Below are positions 16,147 through 24,055 of a stretch of 40,807 nucleotides of DNA, in pieces; the stretch's first letter is position 1; the number at the start of each line of letters is the position of its first letter. The stretch is from Myxococcota bacterium (GTDB taxonomy: Bacteria > Myxococcota_A > UBA796). Under the pieces are notes generated by a model that did no database searches, was not told the origin of the DNA, and was given only the letters and a program-made list of their open reading frames with translations. The stretch is from assembly GCA_029251165.1 (NCBI GenBank), contig JAQXDW010000086.1, forward strand, positions 1 through 40,807, written 5' to 3'. Position numbers and translations under genes: made by a program.

Positions 16147-18576
16147 ATGGCTGTGCCCACACTTTCCCTGTGCCTGATTGTTCGTGATGAGGAGGAATTC
16201 CTCCCGGATTGTCTGGCATCGGTCGAGGGGCTTGTTGATCAGATCGTTGTGGTGGACACCGGGAGCACGGACGGCACCGCTGCCCTGGCAAGAGCCGCAG
16301 GTGCGCTGGTGATCGAGAGTCCCTGGCAGGAGGACTTCTCACAGGCCCGCAACGTGTCCCTGGAGGCGGCTACCGGGGACTTTGTGCTCATCCTGGATGC
16401 CGATGAGCGACTGGGGCCGGGCGCTGCCGAGGCGCTTCGGGCGGCCGTGAATGAGGGCTCGGTGGACTGCGGCATGCTGCTCCTTCACAACGCGACGCGG
16501 CTGGATGCGTCTCTCGAAGAGGTGACCTCAGGGACCGCCCGCAAGGGTTCGCCGCTGCTGCTGCCTCGGCTGCTCCGACGGACCGCTGATCTCTCCTACA
16601 CGGGGGCTGTCCACGAGAGCATCGCAGGATGGCTGGCTGCAGCACCCCGAGCAGTCCAGCAGGTCTCGGCGGACATCATTCACTATGGCTACGTCACAGA
16701 GGTCCGCGAGGCGAGAGGCAAGGGCATCCGCAACCTGGAATTGCTGGAGAAGCTCTGTCTTGAAAGCCCCGATGACTGCGTCGCTCGGAGCTATCTGGCG
16801 CGGGAGCTGCTGCGGGCGGGGCACGAGGACCGGGCGCTGGCGGAGGCCAAGGCGGGCTGGAGTGCGCTGGCTCGGGCTCTCGAAGGCGATGGGCTCCGCC
16901 CGACCTATGTTTCCCTGGCTTCTCAGCTTGTCCATACCCACATTCGAAGGGGAGAGCTGAAGGAGGCGGGTGCTGTGCTGACGCAGGCTGTGGCCTGGGG
17001 CACCCGGCATCCGAACTTCGCCCTGCTCCAGGGCTGGCTGGAGGAGTCACTGGCTCAGGAAGAGAACCCTGAGCACCGGGCCCACTTGGAGAATGCCCGC
17101 CGCAGCTATGAGGCCTGCCTTCAATTCCACGGCAAGGTCTTGACCGAAGAGACGATGCCAGGTGCCACGAGCTGGGCTGGCCAGACGCGGCTGGGCGTCG
17201 TCTTGCTGCGCCTGGGACTGCCGGAGGAGGCGTCGGCAGCCTTTCAGCAAGCCCTGGCAGACAAGCCGGGCGAGCTCTCTGCAGCGCTTGGTCTTGCTGA
17301 GGCGCAGCTGGAGCGGGGCCGTCCCATCGAAGCGCTGGCGATGCTGGAGCCTCTGCTGGGCGAGGCCGGTCCCGATGGCTGGAGTTTAGCCGCCATGGCG
17401 GCGTCCAGCGTAGAGGGGGGAGAGGAAGATGCTGCGGTGCTGATTGCACAAGCCGTCCGCTTGGCGGGCGATGGCTTCATTGCTCCCCATCGGCTGAAGA
17501 AGCTCCAGGCTCTGCAGTGTCTTGAGGCGCTGCGCCAGGGACGTCCGATCAGCGGTCCCGGCTGGGCTGGACTGATCGGAGCCATCGTGTGTCGGCTCCC
17601 GGTCGCGGTCCACGCCAGCCTCGGGCAGCCACTCGCGGCAGGGCTGATCGAGAAGCTGGTGGCCCGCTGGCTGAGCATGGGGCGTGTTGACCTCCTGGAG
17701 CCCCTCCTGGAGCCGCGCGCAGACGCGCTGATTCCCGGACTGAAGGACCAGGTCATGGTTGCGCTCACCGCCCTTGGAGTGGACGTCACCGAGGACGGCG
17801 AGCCCGACTTCGTGTTCATTGGTGGCGCGGGTCGCAGCGGCACGACCCTGCTGAGAGCCATGCTCGACGCACACCCACGAGTGGCTTGTGGGCCCGAGCT
17901 GAAGCTGGTTCCAATCATCTGCGCACTGCGTGACCAGTGGTGGAGTACGATGGGGAATGATCTGACGGCTGCCGGACTCGATGAGCAGACGCTCGACGCT
18001 GCGGTGCGTGCATTTGTGACGACGCTGCTTCAGGGCATGGTGCCAGATCCGACCGCCACACGGATTGCTGAGAAGACGCCGCACAACCTGCTGCACATGG
18101 CCATGCTGGGGCGGCTCTTCCCGCGGGCGCGCTTTGTCCACATTATCCGAGACGGCCGCGCTGTCGCGGCGAGCCTGATGCGCCAGGTATGGGGCGACCC
18201 GACCACTGGGAAGCAGCCTAAAATGGATGTCGCCAGCGGAGCACGCTACTGGGCCCAGGTCATCCAGACCGTGCGGCAGCAGGCTGCAGAGGTCCCCGGC
18301 CGCTATCTGGAGCTTCGCTATGAAGACCTGGTGCGGGAGCCGCGTGCCACGATGGAGACGCTGATGGCTTTCCTGGGGGAGGCCTGGGACGACAGCGTCT
18401 TGCAGCACCACACGAAGGTCCGTGTGTCAAGCTTGGAGTCCAGCAGCGCAGCGGTCTCCCGACCGATCGATACGTCCGCTGTGGACCGCTGGCGCCAAGA
18501 GCTACGACCTGCAGATCTGGTCGCCATTGAACGCGAAGTCGGGACGCTCTTGCGCGAGTGGTCGGTCCAAGACTGA
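16147..18576 (+). CDS. GT2 glycosyltransferase - TPR - TPST-like sulfotransferase fusion
   Basis: An 809-aa cytoplasmic protein with three parts. Residues 5-230 are a family-2 glycosyltransferase of the SunS/beta-glucosyltransferase type: SLCLIVRDEEEFLPDCLASV, VVVDTGSTDGT, SPWQEDFSQARN, the metal/UDP-sugar motif LILDADERL (DxD-like) and YTGAVHES. Residues about 235-450 are TPR-like helical repeats. Residues about 550-809 resemble tyrosylprotein sulfotransferases: 5'-phosphosulfate loop GRSGTTLLRAMLDAHP (about 560), CGPELKLVP with the probable catalytic Glu, AEKTPHN, and the 3'-phosphate segment FVHIIRDGRAVAASL (about 663). GT2 proteins with TPRs often modify proteins. Glycosylation and sulfation of one target is an inference. 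Start ATG at 16147 follows GGAGG. Single gene. Confidence 0.93.
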   Translation: MAVPTLSLCLIVRDEEEFLPDCLASVEGLVDQIVVVDTGSTDGTAALARAAGALVIESPWQEDFSQARNVSLEAATGDFVLILDADERLGPGAAEALRAAVNEGSVDCGMLLLHNATRLDASLEEVTSGTARKGSPLLLPRLLRRTADLSYTGAVHESIAGWLAAAPRAVQQVSADIIHYGYVTEVREARGKGIRNLELLEKLCLESPDDCVARSYLARELLRAGHEDRALAEAKAGWSALARALEGDGLRPTYVSLASQLVHTHIRRGELKEAGAVLTQAVAWGTRHPNFALLQGWLEESLAQEENPEHRAHLENARRSYEACLQFHGKVLTEETMPGATSWAGQTRLGVVLLRLGLPEEASAAFQQALADKPGELSAALGLAEAQLERGRPIEALAMLEPLLGEAGPDGWSLAAMAASSVEGGEEDAAVLIAQAVRLAGDGFIAPHRLKKLQALQCLEALRQGRPISGPGWAGLIGAIVCRLPVAVHASLGQPLAAGLIEKLVARWLSMGRVDLLEPLLEPRADALIPGLKDQVMVALTALGVDVTEDGEPDFVFIGGAGRSGTTLLRAMLDAHPRVACGPELKLVPIICALRDQWWSTMGNDLTAAGLDEQTLDAAVRAFVTTLLQGMVPDPTATRIAEKTPHNLLHMAMLGRLFPRARFVHIIRDGRAVAASLMRQVWGDPTTGKQPKMDVASGARYWAQVIQTVRQQAAEVPGRYLELRYEDLVREPRATMETLMAFLGEAWDDSVLQHHTKVRVSSLESSSAAVSRPIDTSAVDRWRQELRPADLVAIEREVGTLLREWSVQD

Positions 18577-18834
18577 AGGCGTCGCTCGTGATTCAGCAGT
18601 CGGAAGAGCCCCGCTGACACACACGGGGACACGACATGGATCACCCGACAGCGTCGAGCCCGTCTCTTCCTGAGCCGAGCACATCCGCAGCATCCCGCAG
18701 CGTCTCGGTGAGCATGATGCGTGAGGCGCGTGCAGCGCGAGCCTGCTGCGGGCCCGCGCTCAGTCCATGAGCCCACCGGCGAGGCTGTCCTCCCGGTGTC
18801 GAGCGTCACATCCTCCCGCTCGGCTCAGCCCAGA

Positions 18835-19251
18835 CTAGCCCATTGACTGAGCCTCAAATGCAGCCTTGACCTCCGGATCCGACATCGCCACGATCGCCCA
18901 GATCCCGAAGATGAGTCCCAGCGGACAGCAGGGAGAGAGGCATGGAACCATCGCGATCACCGCCGCAGCCATGGCTGCACCGTGCCCGGAGAGGCTCTTC
19001 ATCTTCATGGCGCCGAAGATGATGATCCCGCCCATGATGACCGCCAAGAAGTTGAACATCAGCCCGACGCCGCCCTGCATGAGCATGGCGATGCCGTTCG
19101 CATCTTCGTTGAGGGTGACGGCCGCTCCCCCGACGAGGTTGATGATGTTGATGATGATTGACCCGACCTGAATGACCATGCCGACGCCGGCAGTGACGAG
19201 CAGGCCAATCGCCGGGCCGATGACCTTAGATTCTGCGTACTGGGGATCCAT
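18835..19251 (-). CDS. Small multi-helix membrane protein
   Basis: A 138-aa inner-membrane protein with three or four hydrophobic helices: about residues 12-42 (GLLVTAGVGMVIQVGSII), 58-82 (GVGLMFNFLAVIMGGIII) and 93-125 (AVIAMVPCLSPCCPLG followed by LIFGIWAIVAM). The CLSPCCPLG turn and the ending SDPEVKAAFEA are typical of an uncharacterised membrane family seen in planctomycetes and myxobacteria. Function unknown. Start ATG at 19251 follows GAGG at five bases. Divergent from the lipoprotein gene at 19604. Confidence 0.8.
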   Translation of the reverse strand: MDPQYAESKVIGPAIGLLVTAGVGMVIQVGSIIINIINLVGGAAVTLNEDANGIAMLMQGGVGLMFNFLAVIMGGIIIFGAMKMKSLSGHGAAMAAAVIAMVPCLSPCCPLGLIFGIWAIVAMSDPEVKAAFEAQSMG

Positions 19252-19603
19252 AATTGCCTCAAATTTAGTGGATGTTCCAATGTTACCAGAGGATGCCTGT
19301 GGAGGGCGCACAACATCCGGTGTACCTGAGCAGGTGGGCTGCTCAGCGCCCGTGCTTGTCTGGAGAGGTGGGCCTGTATCGACGCAGCGTTCAGACCGCT
19401 TCACCCTGCCGAGGTAAACGTCTGCTGCGGCAGCAGGGCGGGAGCGCTCGAGCCGGCATGAAGCGGAGAACCGAAATTCTGGTTCGCTTTGTCGCGTCGG
19501 CACCATGGAGCACGCCTCCCTGCGCAGAAGCGGTTTCGTCGCGGTAGGTGAAGAGCAGCACACCGGCACCTCCGTCCGGTCCCATCTACCCTGGAGCCCC
19601 GCA
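19252..19603. other. Divergent intergenic region, nothing specific seen
   Basis: Contains the 5' ends of a leftward membrane gene and a rightward lipoprotein gene. A reading frame extends upstream of the lipoprotein GTG start but has no ribosome site. No repeat or promoter could be assigned with confidence. Confidence 0.4.
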
Positions 19604-20113
19604 GTGAAGACCCCCGGCGCCCTCTTCCTGATCAGCGTGCTGGCCTGCAGCACTCCCCCCTCAGCAGAGCCCCATTCGGCTGAGACGCCCTCGGTGAGTG
19701 TTCCTGAAACCACCGCGCAGGGGGTCGAGCTGGGCCACTGGCGCTGCAGCGATGGTCAGGTCAATGAGACGCTGGTCATGGAGGGCATCACCCTCGAGCT
19801 GAGCGCTGACGGAACCTACCTCGGAACCATTGACTTTCGCGACACCGCCGCTGGAGTCACCAAGCAGTGGCACGCCGTCAACCATGGGCGCTACACCATC
19901 GCCGACCGCACGATCTGCTTTGTGAACCAATCGCTGAGCATGACCGCTGAGAACGACGCGGCCAAGGAAACGGACGCTCGACTCAAGGCCGGCGGAGAGC
20001 CGACCCTGGAGGAGAGCATCCAGGCGCGTGTCCCCAGCGGCAAGAAAGACTGCTACCCGCTCCGAGAGCTCAGCAAAGACCGCCTCGACTACGGAACGCT
20101 CTGTGAGCGTTAG
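19604..20113 (+). CDS. Small lipoprotein, unknown function
   Basis: A 169-aa exported lipoprotein; signal KTPGALFLISVLAC with lipidation at Cys15. The mature part begins with a Pro/Ser/Glu linker and then a beta-rich domain: GHWRCSDGQVNETL, ITLELSADGTYLGTIDF, WHAVNHGRYTIADRTICFV. This layout of a strand-rich domain describing a dose-dependent background is like many small lipocalin-type or DUF domains, but no family is recognised. Four cysteines follow the lipid Cys. The start is GTG at 19604 with GGAG seven bases upstream; the in-frame ATG at 19505 would bury the signal peptide. Confidence 0.75.
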   Translation: MKTPGALFLISVLACSTPPSAEPHSAETPSVSVPETTAQGVELGHWRCSDGQVNETLVMEGITLELSADGTYLGTIDFRDTAAGVTKQWHAVNHGRYTIADRTICFVNQSLSMTAENDAAKETDARLKAGGEPTLEESIQARVPSGKKDCYPLRELSKDRLDYGTLCER

Positions 20114-20506
20114 CGCAGAGCCGCTCAGCTCGGCAGGACGCTTGATGGGGCGGGAGGATGCGGGCGTGAGCCGGGAACTGGAAGCGCACCTTTGCTTCCG
20201 AAGAGGGCTGCGCGTGACCGCCGCCGGATAGAATGGAGAAGATCTCGTCTTTTATCGACTCAATGCAGCTGTGGTTTGCGAGCCAGACAATGAAAAAGAG
20301 AAGCAGCACATCCAGCAATACACAGCCTAAGTTGTTGGGTATGGGGAAGAACGGCTTCAGGTTGGGCGCTGGAAAGAGGGTCTCTGCTTGGAGCCGCATC
20401 CACCTGGCGAAGAGGGCAGGGGATAAGGGGACTCAAGGACTGGCCACAACGACTGCTGACGGAAGAAGGTAAGAAGGCTCCTGAAATTCCTTTCAACTGA
20501 GAAACC
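20114..20506. other. Intergenic, low-GC patch, no supported gene
   Basis: Bases about 20230-20340 are AT-richer than the surroundings. A leftward frame here encodes one hydrophobic helix (VLLDVLLLFFIVWLAN) and a rightward frame encodes a short basic peptide; neither has a good ribosome site or stays protein-like along its length. This patch may serve as a leader for the gene at 20507. Confidence 0.4.
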
Positions 20507-20785
20507 ATGAAGAATTCAAAATCTCGAACTGTTGATCCTCTGAGTAATGCCGTTCGCGACCGAATCTTGAAGACCATTCCGTCGATCTCGGATCGTGCCA
20601 AGATGCTCTCTCACATTGTCGTGATCGAGCGCCAGGGCGGAGGCGACTCTGAGGCAGACGTGCAGGCCGAGCGCCAGCGCATCGTCGAGTGGATCGAGTC
20701 CTCTTGGCCGGAGAACACAGTCCGCGCCAAGCATGCCCGCAAGATTGCCCGCATGATCCGCGACGGAGAGGACCAGAGCGCCTGA
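20507..20785 (+). CDS. Hypothetical 92-aa charged protein
   Basis: I do not recognise this small protein. It is 92 aa, mostly helical and charged, with no signal peptide or membrane segment (DPLSNAVRDRILKTI, DVQAERQRIVEWIESSW, AKHARKIARMIRDGE). The amphipathic helices suggest a small cytoplasmic, perhaps helical-bundle protein. Start ATG at 20507 is preceded by a weak GAGAAA. Codon usage fits the genome. It lies 170 bp before the next rightward gene. Probably real. Confidence 0.6.
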   Translation: MKNSKSRTVDPLSNAVRDRILKTIPSISDRAKMLSHIVVIERQGGGDSEADVQAERQRIVEWIESSWPENTVRAKHARKIARMIRDGEDQSA

Positions 20786-20955
20786 TCCAGCAGAAACGGC
20801 GTCATTGCGTTGCCTCCAGCGTACATGCGAACCATCGCGCTAAAGCGAGCCGATGGTGGTGGTGCGAGCGGAGCTTACGCTGTGCAGCCGCCCATCCGGA
20901 GCGGCCGTGACATCGGTAGCGTGCACGCAGTATTGTCGACCACTGGAGACAAGCC

Positions 20956-22209
20956 ATGATCCTGTTTGGACTATGGGTGTTGGGGGGAGGAGAGCCTCAG
21001 CCGTTCCCGCCGATGAGCATCTCTGAGTGCCCGGATTTTGATTGCCAGAAGGCGTGGGCACTCGCCCAGTATGCGACCGACCCTCACGGCGTCAGCGCAT
21101 GGATTGCGGCGGTGGTGGATCCCATTGAGCAGCACGCGCTGGTGTCCTTGGTCGGCGAGCATTGGCCAGGAAAGCTGAAGACGCTGTGTCAGGCGCTGCA
21201 GCCTGGAGATGCGCTCAAGCGATGCCAGACCATTGCATCACGGCCGCATCTCTGGGAGGGGGAGCTTGAGCAAATACCAGTTCGCCCCAGTATGATACCG
21301 TCTGATGTCGTGGGGCCATTTGCTGCAGTGTCTGCATCCACAGGGGACACCTGTCAGGACAGCATCGCGCGACATGCCTGTCTTCAGGAGCAGGCTCTAC
21401 AGCAGGTTCAGGGAGGCTCTGCAGAGCACTCGGCGGCACTGTGCAAGCGCATTAATGATGGAATCTGGCAGGAAGAGTGCTTCTTTCGGGTGGCAGAGCG
21501 GGCGATCCTCGACGGGGATCAGGCCTTTGCCAGCACCATGGGGCTGTGCCTGGAGGCTGGACGGTTCGAGTCCAATTGTCGCGACCATGTCCGCAACACA
21601 CTCACCTGGCATGTTCCTCCTGTAGATGCGGGCAACCTCCACTCTTGGCGAGAGGTGGCCCGCCTCGTCGAGGCGATGCTGAAGCAAGTGAGCGAGAAAA
21701 ACCCGGATTTTGGCCGCTACATAGAGGAAGTCTACTGGGCTGAAGTCATGGAGAAGTCTTACTCAGCGACCGAGGTGGTGCTGGGGTTTCCTCCAGGCCT
21801 CCTCCCGGCAGCCGCGCTACCGCACGCTCGGGCCTCGGCTGCGGCCCGCATGATGACCATAGAGCCGACCCCGTCTCGGGGGCTGTCGGAGTGGGTGGAG
21901 GCGCTGGAGCTGGCCTTGGCGACGACGCGGGACTTTGACGACATCACGCTGCTGGACGGACGCCGGACGCCGCCGCGGGTGACGGACCTGTGGGTAGCGC
22001 GAGCGACCGATGCCGACCGAACCGTGGTGTACCGCTCTGGCTCGCGTCGGCTGATGGCCACCGATGCGCGTGTGGATCTGGCGATCTGTGTACTGGAAGC
22101 TGCGGCGCGTAGCCCCCAGCCGTCGCGTGCGGCGCTTCTTGCCGAGGGGCTGGAGCATGCCTCTCCGCGGGTGCATCAGACGGCTCAGCGACTGCTGCAA
22201 TCGCCCTGA
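20956..22209 (+). CDS. Hypothetical 417-aa protein with Cys-pair helical repeats
   Basis: A 417-aa protein with no named family. The N-terminus MILFGLWVLGGGEP is a short hydrophobic stretch that could be a weak export signal. The first 240 residues contain regularly spaced cysteine pairs in helical units: ECPDFDCQKA, LCQALQPGDALKRC, TCQDSIARHACLQE, LCKRINDGIWQEECFFRVAE and LCLEAGRFESNCRDH. The C-x(9-11)-EC-x-F-x-x-AE pattern recurs in uncharacterised predicted envelope proteins of myxobacteria that I recall; disulfides are likely if the protein is exported. The C-terminal third is Ala/Arg-rich and HEAT-like. Start ATG at 20956 follows GGAG. Confidence 0.75.
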   Translation: MILFGLWVLGGGEPQPFPPMSISECPDFDCQKAWALAQYATDPHGVSAWIAAVVDPIEQHALVSLVGEHWPGKLKTLCQALQPGDALKRCQTIASRPHLWEGELEQIPVRPSMIPSDVVGPFAAVSASTGDTCQDSIARHACLQEQALQQVQGGSAEHSAALCKRINDGIWQEECFFRVAERAILDGDQAFASTMGLCLEAGRFESNCRDHVRNTLTWHVPPVDAGNLHSWREVARLVEAMLKQVSEKNPDFGRYIEEVYWAEVMEKSYSATEVVLGFPPGLLPAAALPHARASAAARMMTIEPTPSRGLSEWVEALELALATTRDFDDITLLDGRRTPPRVTDLWVARATDADRTVVYRSGSRRLMATDARVDLAICVLEAAARSPQPSRAALLAEGLEHASPRVHQTAQRLLQSP

Positions 22210-22482
22210 GCTGAGTCCGCGTCACGATGCCCGCATCGCGTCTCGGTGACCATGGAGGAGCGGGCACACGCTGCAGCGGTGCGTGCTGTCGCGCCCTGAG
22301 ACTGAACGGACGTTGTGGCTTCTGGCCGGCCTGACCGCTGCGCACGAGATATCTCCCGCCATCCTCGCGGCCTGCTGATCGGTTCGATGTGTACGGGGCG
22401 GGCAAGACACTGGCCCGGAATTCTTGTCAAAGCTAGGGTGACTGAACGGCACCGATGCCGCGCCAGATCGCAGGAGGTCAAT

Positions 22483-23577
22483 GTGTTGTTGATGTCCTGG
22501 CTGCTTCCAGTGGCCTCCGCTGCGGAGGTGGCCAATTCAGCTCTTGAGTATGGCGTCTGCATCTCCTGTCATGGCCCCCATGGGGAAGGGCGACCAGCCA
22601 TGGGCGCTCCGCGCATCGGGGATCTGGAGGCCGCGCATGTCTCAGCACAGCTGCATGCGTTTCGCGACGGAGTGCGCGGTGGGCGTCCAGACGATGCTCA
22701 CGGCCAGCCGATGCGCGGCATCGCCCGAGGCATGGACGATGCGCAGATCGAGCGGATCTCTGCATATGTCGCAGCGCTTGAGCCTCGCCCCCTCGCAGAT
22801 ACAGCAGGCCCAGAGGTGGCGCCACAGGCCTACGCGGCATGCGGCGGTTGCCACGGCGCAGATGCGCGAGGGACTGCAGCACTGGGGGCTCCCTCTCTGC
22901 TCTACCAGGACGCCGACTACCTCGCCCGCCAGCTTGTCGCCTTTCGAGATGGGTTCCGGGGCGGAGAAGGTGCTCCGGCGATGAGCATGCAGATGGCCGC
23001 AGTCTCCGGCGGCTTGACCGATGCAGACATCGCATCTCTGGTGTCGGCCATCTCTGGACTGCGACCCGCGCTGCCAGCGCGTGATAGCCCAGAGATCACC
23101 CTCGAGCCTGCTGAGGGACTGGCCGCATTCGCTGACATCTACGCCGTCGCCACCCACCCCCGGTGCATGAACTGCCACCCCAGCGGAGACGTTCCCCTGC
23201 AGACCGACGAGAGCACTCCTCACAGCATGGGCATCACGCGCTTCAGTCCGCTCCAAGGTCAGCACTGCAGCACCTGCCATGCTGGGGTCGCTGTGGGCGA
23301 TGGCCTCACGCCGCTGCCGCCCGCCGATCCGGCCTGGAGCATGCCTCCAAAGAGCATGGCCTTTGAGGACCGCACCATCCGCGCGCTGTGTGAGCAGCTC
23401 AAGGACCCCGAGCAAAACGGCGGACGCGGACTCAACGACCTGACCCGCCATGCTGCAGAAGATCACCTGCTCCTCACCAGCTGGCACGCTGGGCGGACTC
23501 CTCCGCCCATCTCCCATCCAGCGCTGGTCGAGCGGTTTACCACCTGGGCTGCAGCCGGCGCCCCTTGTCCTGAATGA
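22483..23577 (+). CDS. Exported tetraheme cytochrome c, electron acceptor subunit
   Basis: A 364-aa periplasmic protein with four c-type heme motifs: CISCH (26-30), CGGCH (120-124), CMNCH (228-232) and CSTCH (262-266). The first two lie in class-I cytochrome c domains (SCHGPHGEGRPAMGAPRI; GCHGADARGTAALGAPSLL); the last two form a separate diheme C-terminal part. The signal peptide LLMSWLLPVASA is short. The start is GTG at 22483, five bases after AGGAGG. The next two genes encode the 2Fe-2S and molybdenum subunits of an isoquinoline-1-oxidoreductase-type enzyme (gaps 16 bp, then a 4-bp overlap), so this cytochrome probably carries electrons from that enzyme to the respiratory chain. Confidence 0.92.
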   Translation: MLLMSWLLPVASAAEVANSALEYGVCISCHGPHGEGRPAMGAPRIGDLEAAHVSAQLHAFRDGVRGGRPDDAHGQPMRGIARGMDDAQIERISAYVAALEPRPLADTAGPEVAPQAYAACGGCHGADARGTAALGAPSLLYQDADYLARQLVAFRDGFRGGEGAPAMSMQMAAVSGGLTDADIASLVSAISGLRPALPARDSPEITLEPAEGLAAFADIYAVATHPRCMNCHPSGDVPLQTDESTPHSMGITRFSPLQGQHCSTCHAGVAVGDGLTPLPPADPAWSMPPKSMAFEDRTIRALCEQLKDPEQNGGRGLNDLTRHAAEDHLLLTSWHAGRTPPPISHPALVERFTTWAAAGAPCPE

Positions 23578-23593
23578 CCCCCTGGAGCCCTTG

Positions 23594-24055
23594 ATGCCCA
23601 CCCTTACCATCAACGGCCAGGAGCACGCGCTCGACGCCCCGGACAACATGCCTTTGCTGTGGGCGCTCCGAGATGTCCTCGGAATGACGGGCACCCGCTT
23701 TGGCTGCGGACAGGCCCAGTGCGGCGCCTGCACCGTTCACCTCAACGGCCGCGCGATCCGCAGCTGCGTCACGCCGGTTGTCGCAGCGGTCGGTCACCAG
23801 ATCACCACCATCGAGGGCCTCAACGGACCGGATGGTAGCCTCCATCCAGTCCAGGAGGCGTGGATCGAGCATGCCGTGCCGCAGTGCGGCTTCTGTCAGG
23901 CTGGTCAGATCATGAGCGCAGTCGCGCTGCTGGCCCACAACCCCAGCCCCACCGACGCACAGATCAACGCCTCAATGGCCGGCAACATCTGTCGCTGTGG
24001 GACCTACACCCGCATCCGCGCAGCCATCCATGCCGCTGCGGAGAAGAAGGCATGA
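23594..24055 (+). CDS. 2Fe-2S subunit of isoquinoline-1-oxidoreductase-type hydroxylase (IorA-like)
   Basis: A 153-aa subunit with two [2Fe-2S] clusters, as in the small subunit of xanthine-oxidase-family enzymes. Cluster I cysteines are 38, 43, 46 and 58 in RFGCGQAQCGACTVHLNG and SCVTP; cluster II cysteines are 98, 101, 133 and 135 in CGFCQAGQ and NICRCGTY. It passes electrons from the molybdenum centre to the cytochrome. It has no signal peptide; export probably occurs by hitch-hiking with the Tat-tagged partner. Start ATG at 23594 follows GGAG; the stop overlaps the start of the next gene (ATGA). Family assignment is secure. The natural substrate, an aldehyde or an N-heterocycle, is not shown. 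Confidence 0.95.
   Translation: MPTLTINGQEHALDAPDNMPLLWALRDVLGMTGTRFGCGQAQCGACTVHLNGRAIRSCVTPVVAAVGHQITTIEGLNGPDGSLHPVQEAWIEHAVPQCGFCQAGQIMSAVALLAHNPSPTDAQINASMAGNICRCGTYTRIRAAIHAAAEKKA

Noticed and set aside
20070..20399. Leftward frame with a hydrophobic helix VLLDVLLLFFIVWLAN
   Set aside because: It overlaps the end of a supported lipoprotein gene, lacks a ribosome site with proper spacing, and the second half is Arg/His/Pro-rich like shadow frames. It might still be a small membrane protein.
21565..21585. GGTTCGAGTCC-like word suggesting a tRNA T-arm
   Set aside because: Inside a supported coding region with no cloverleaf around it; the same kind of word occurs in the GH2 gene at about 37530.
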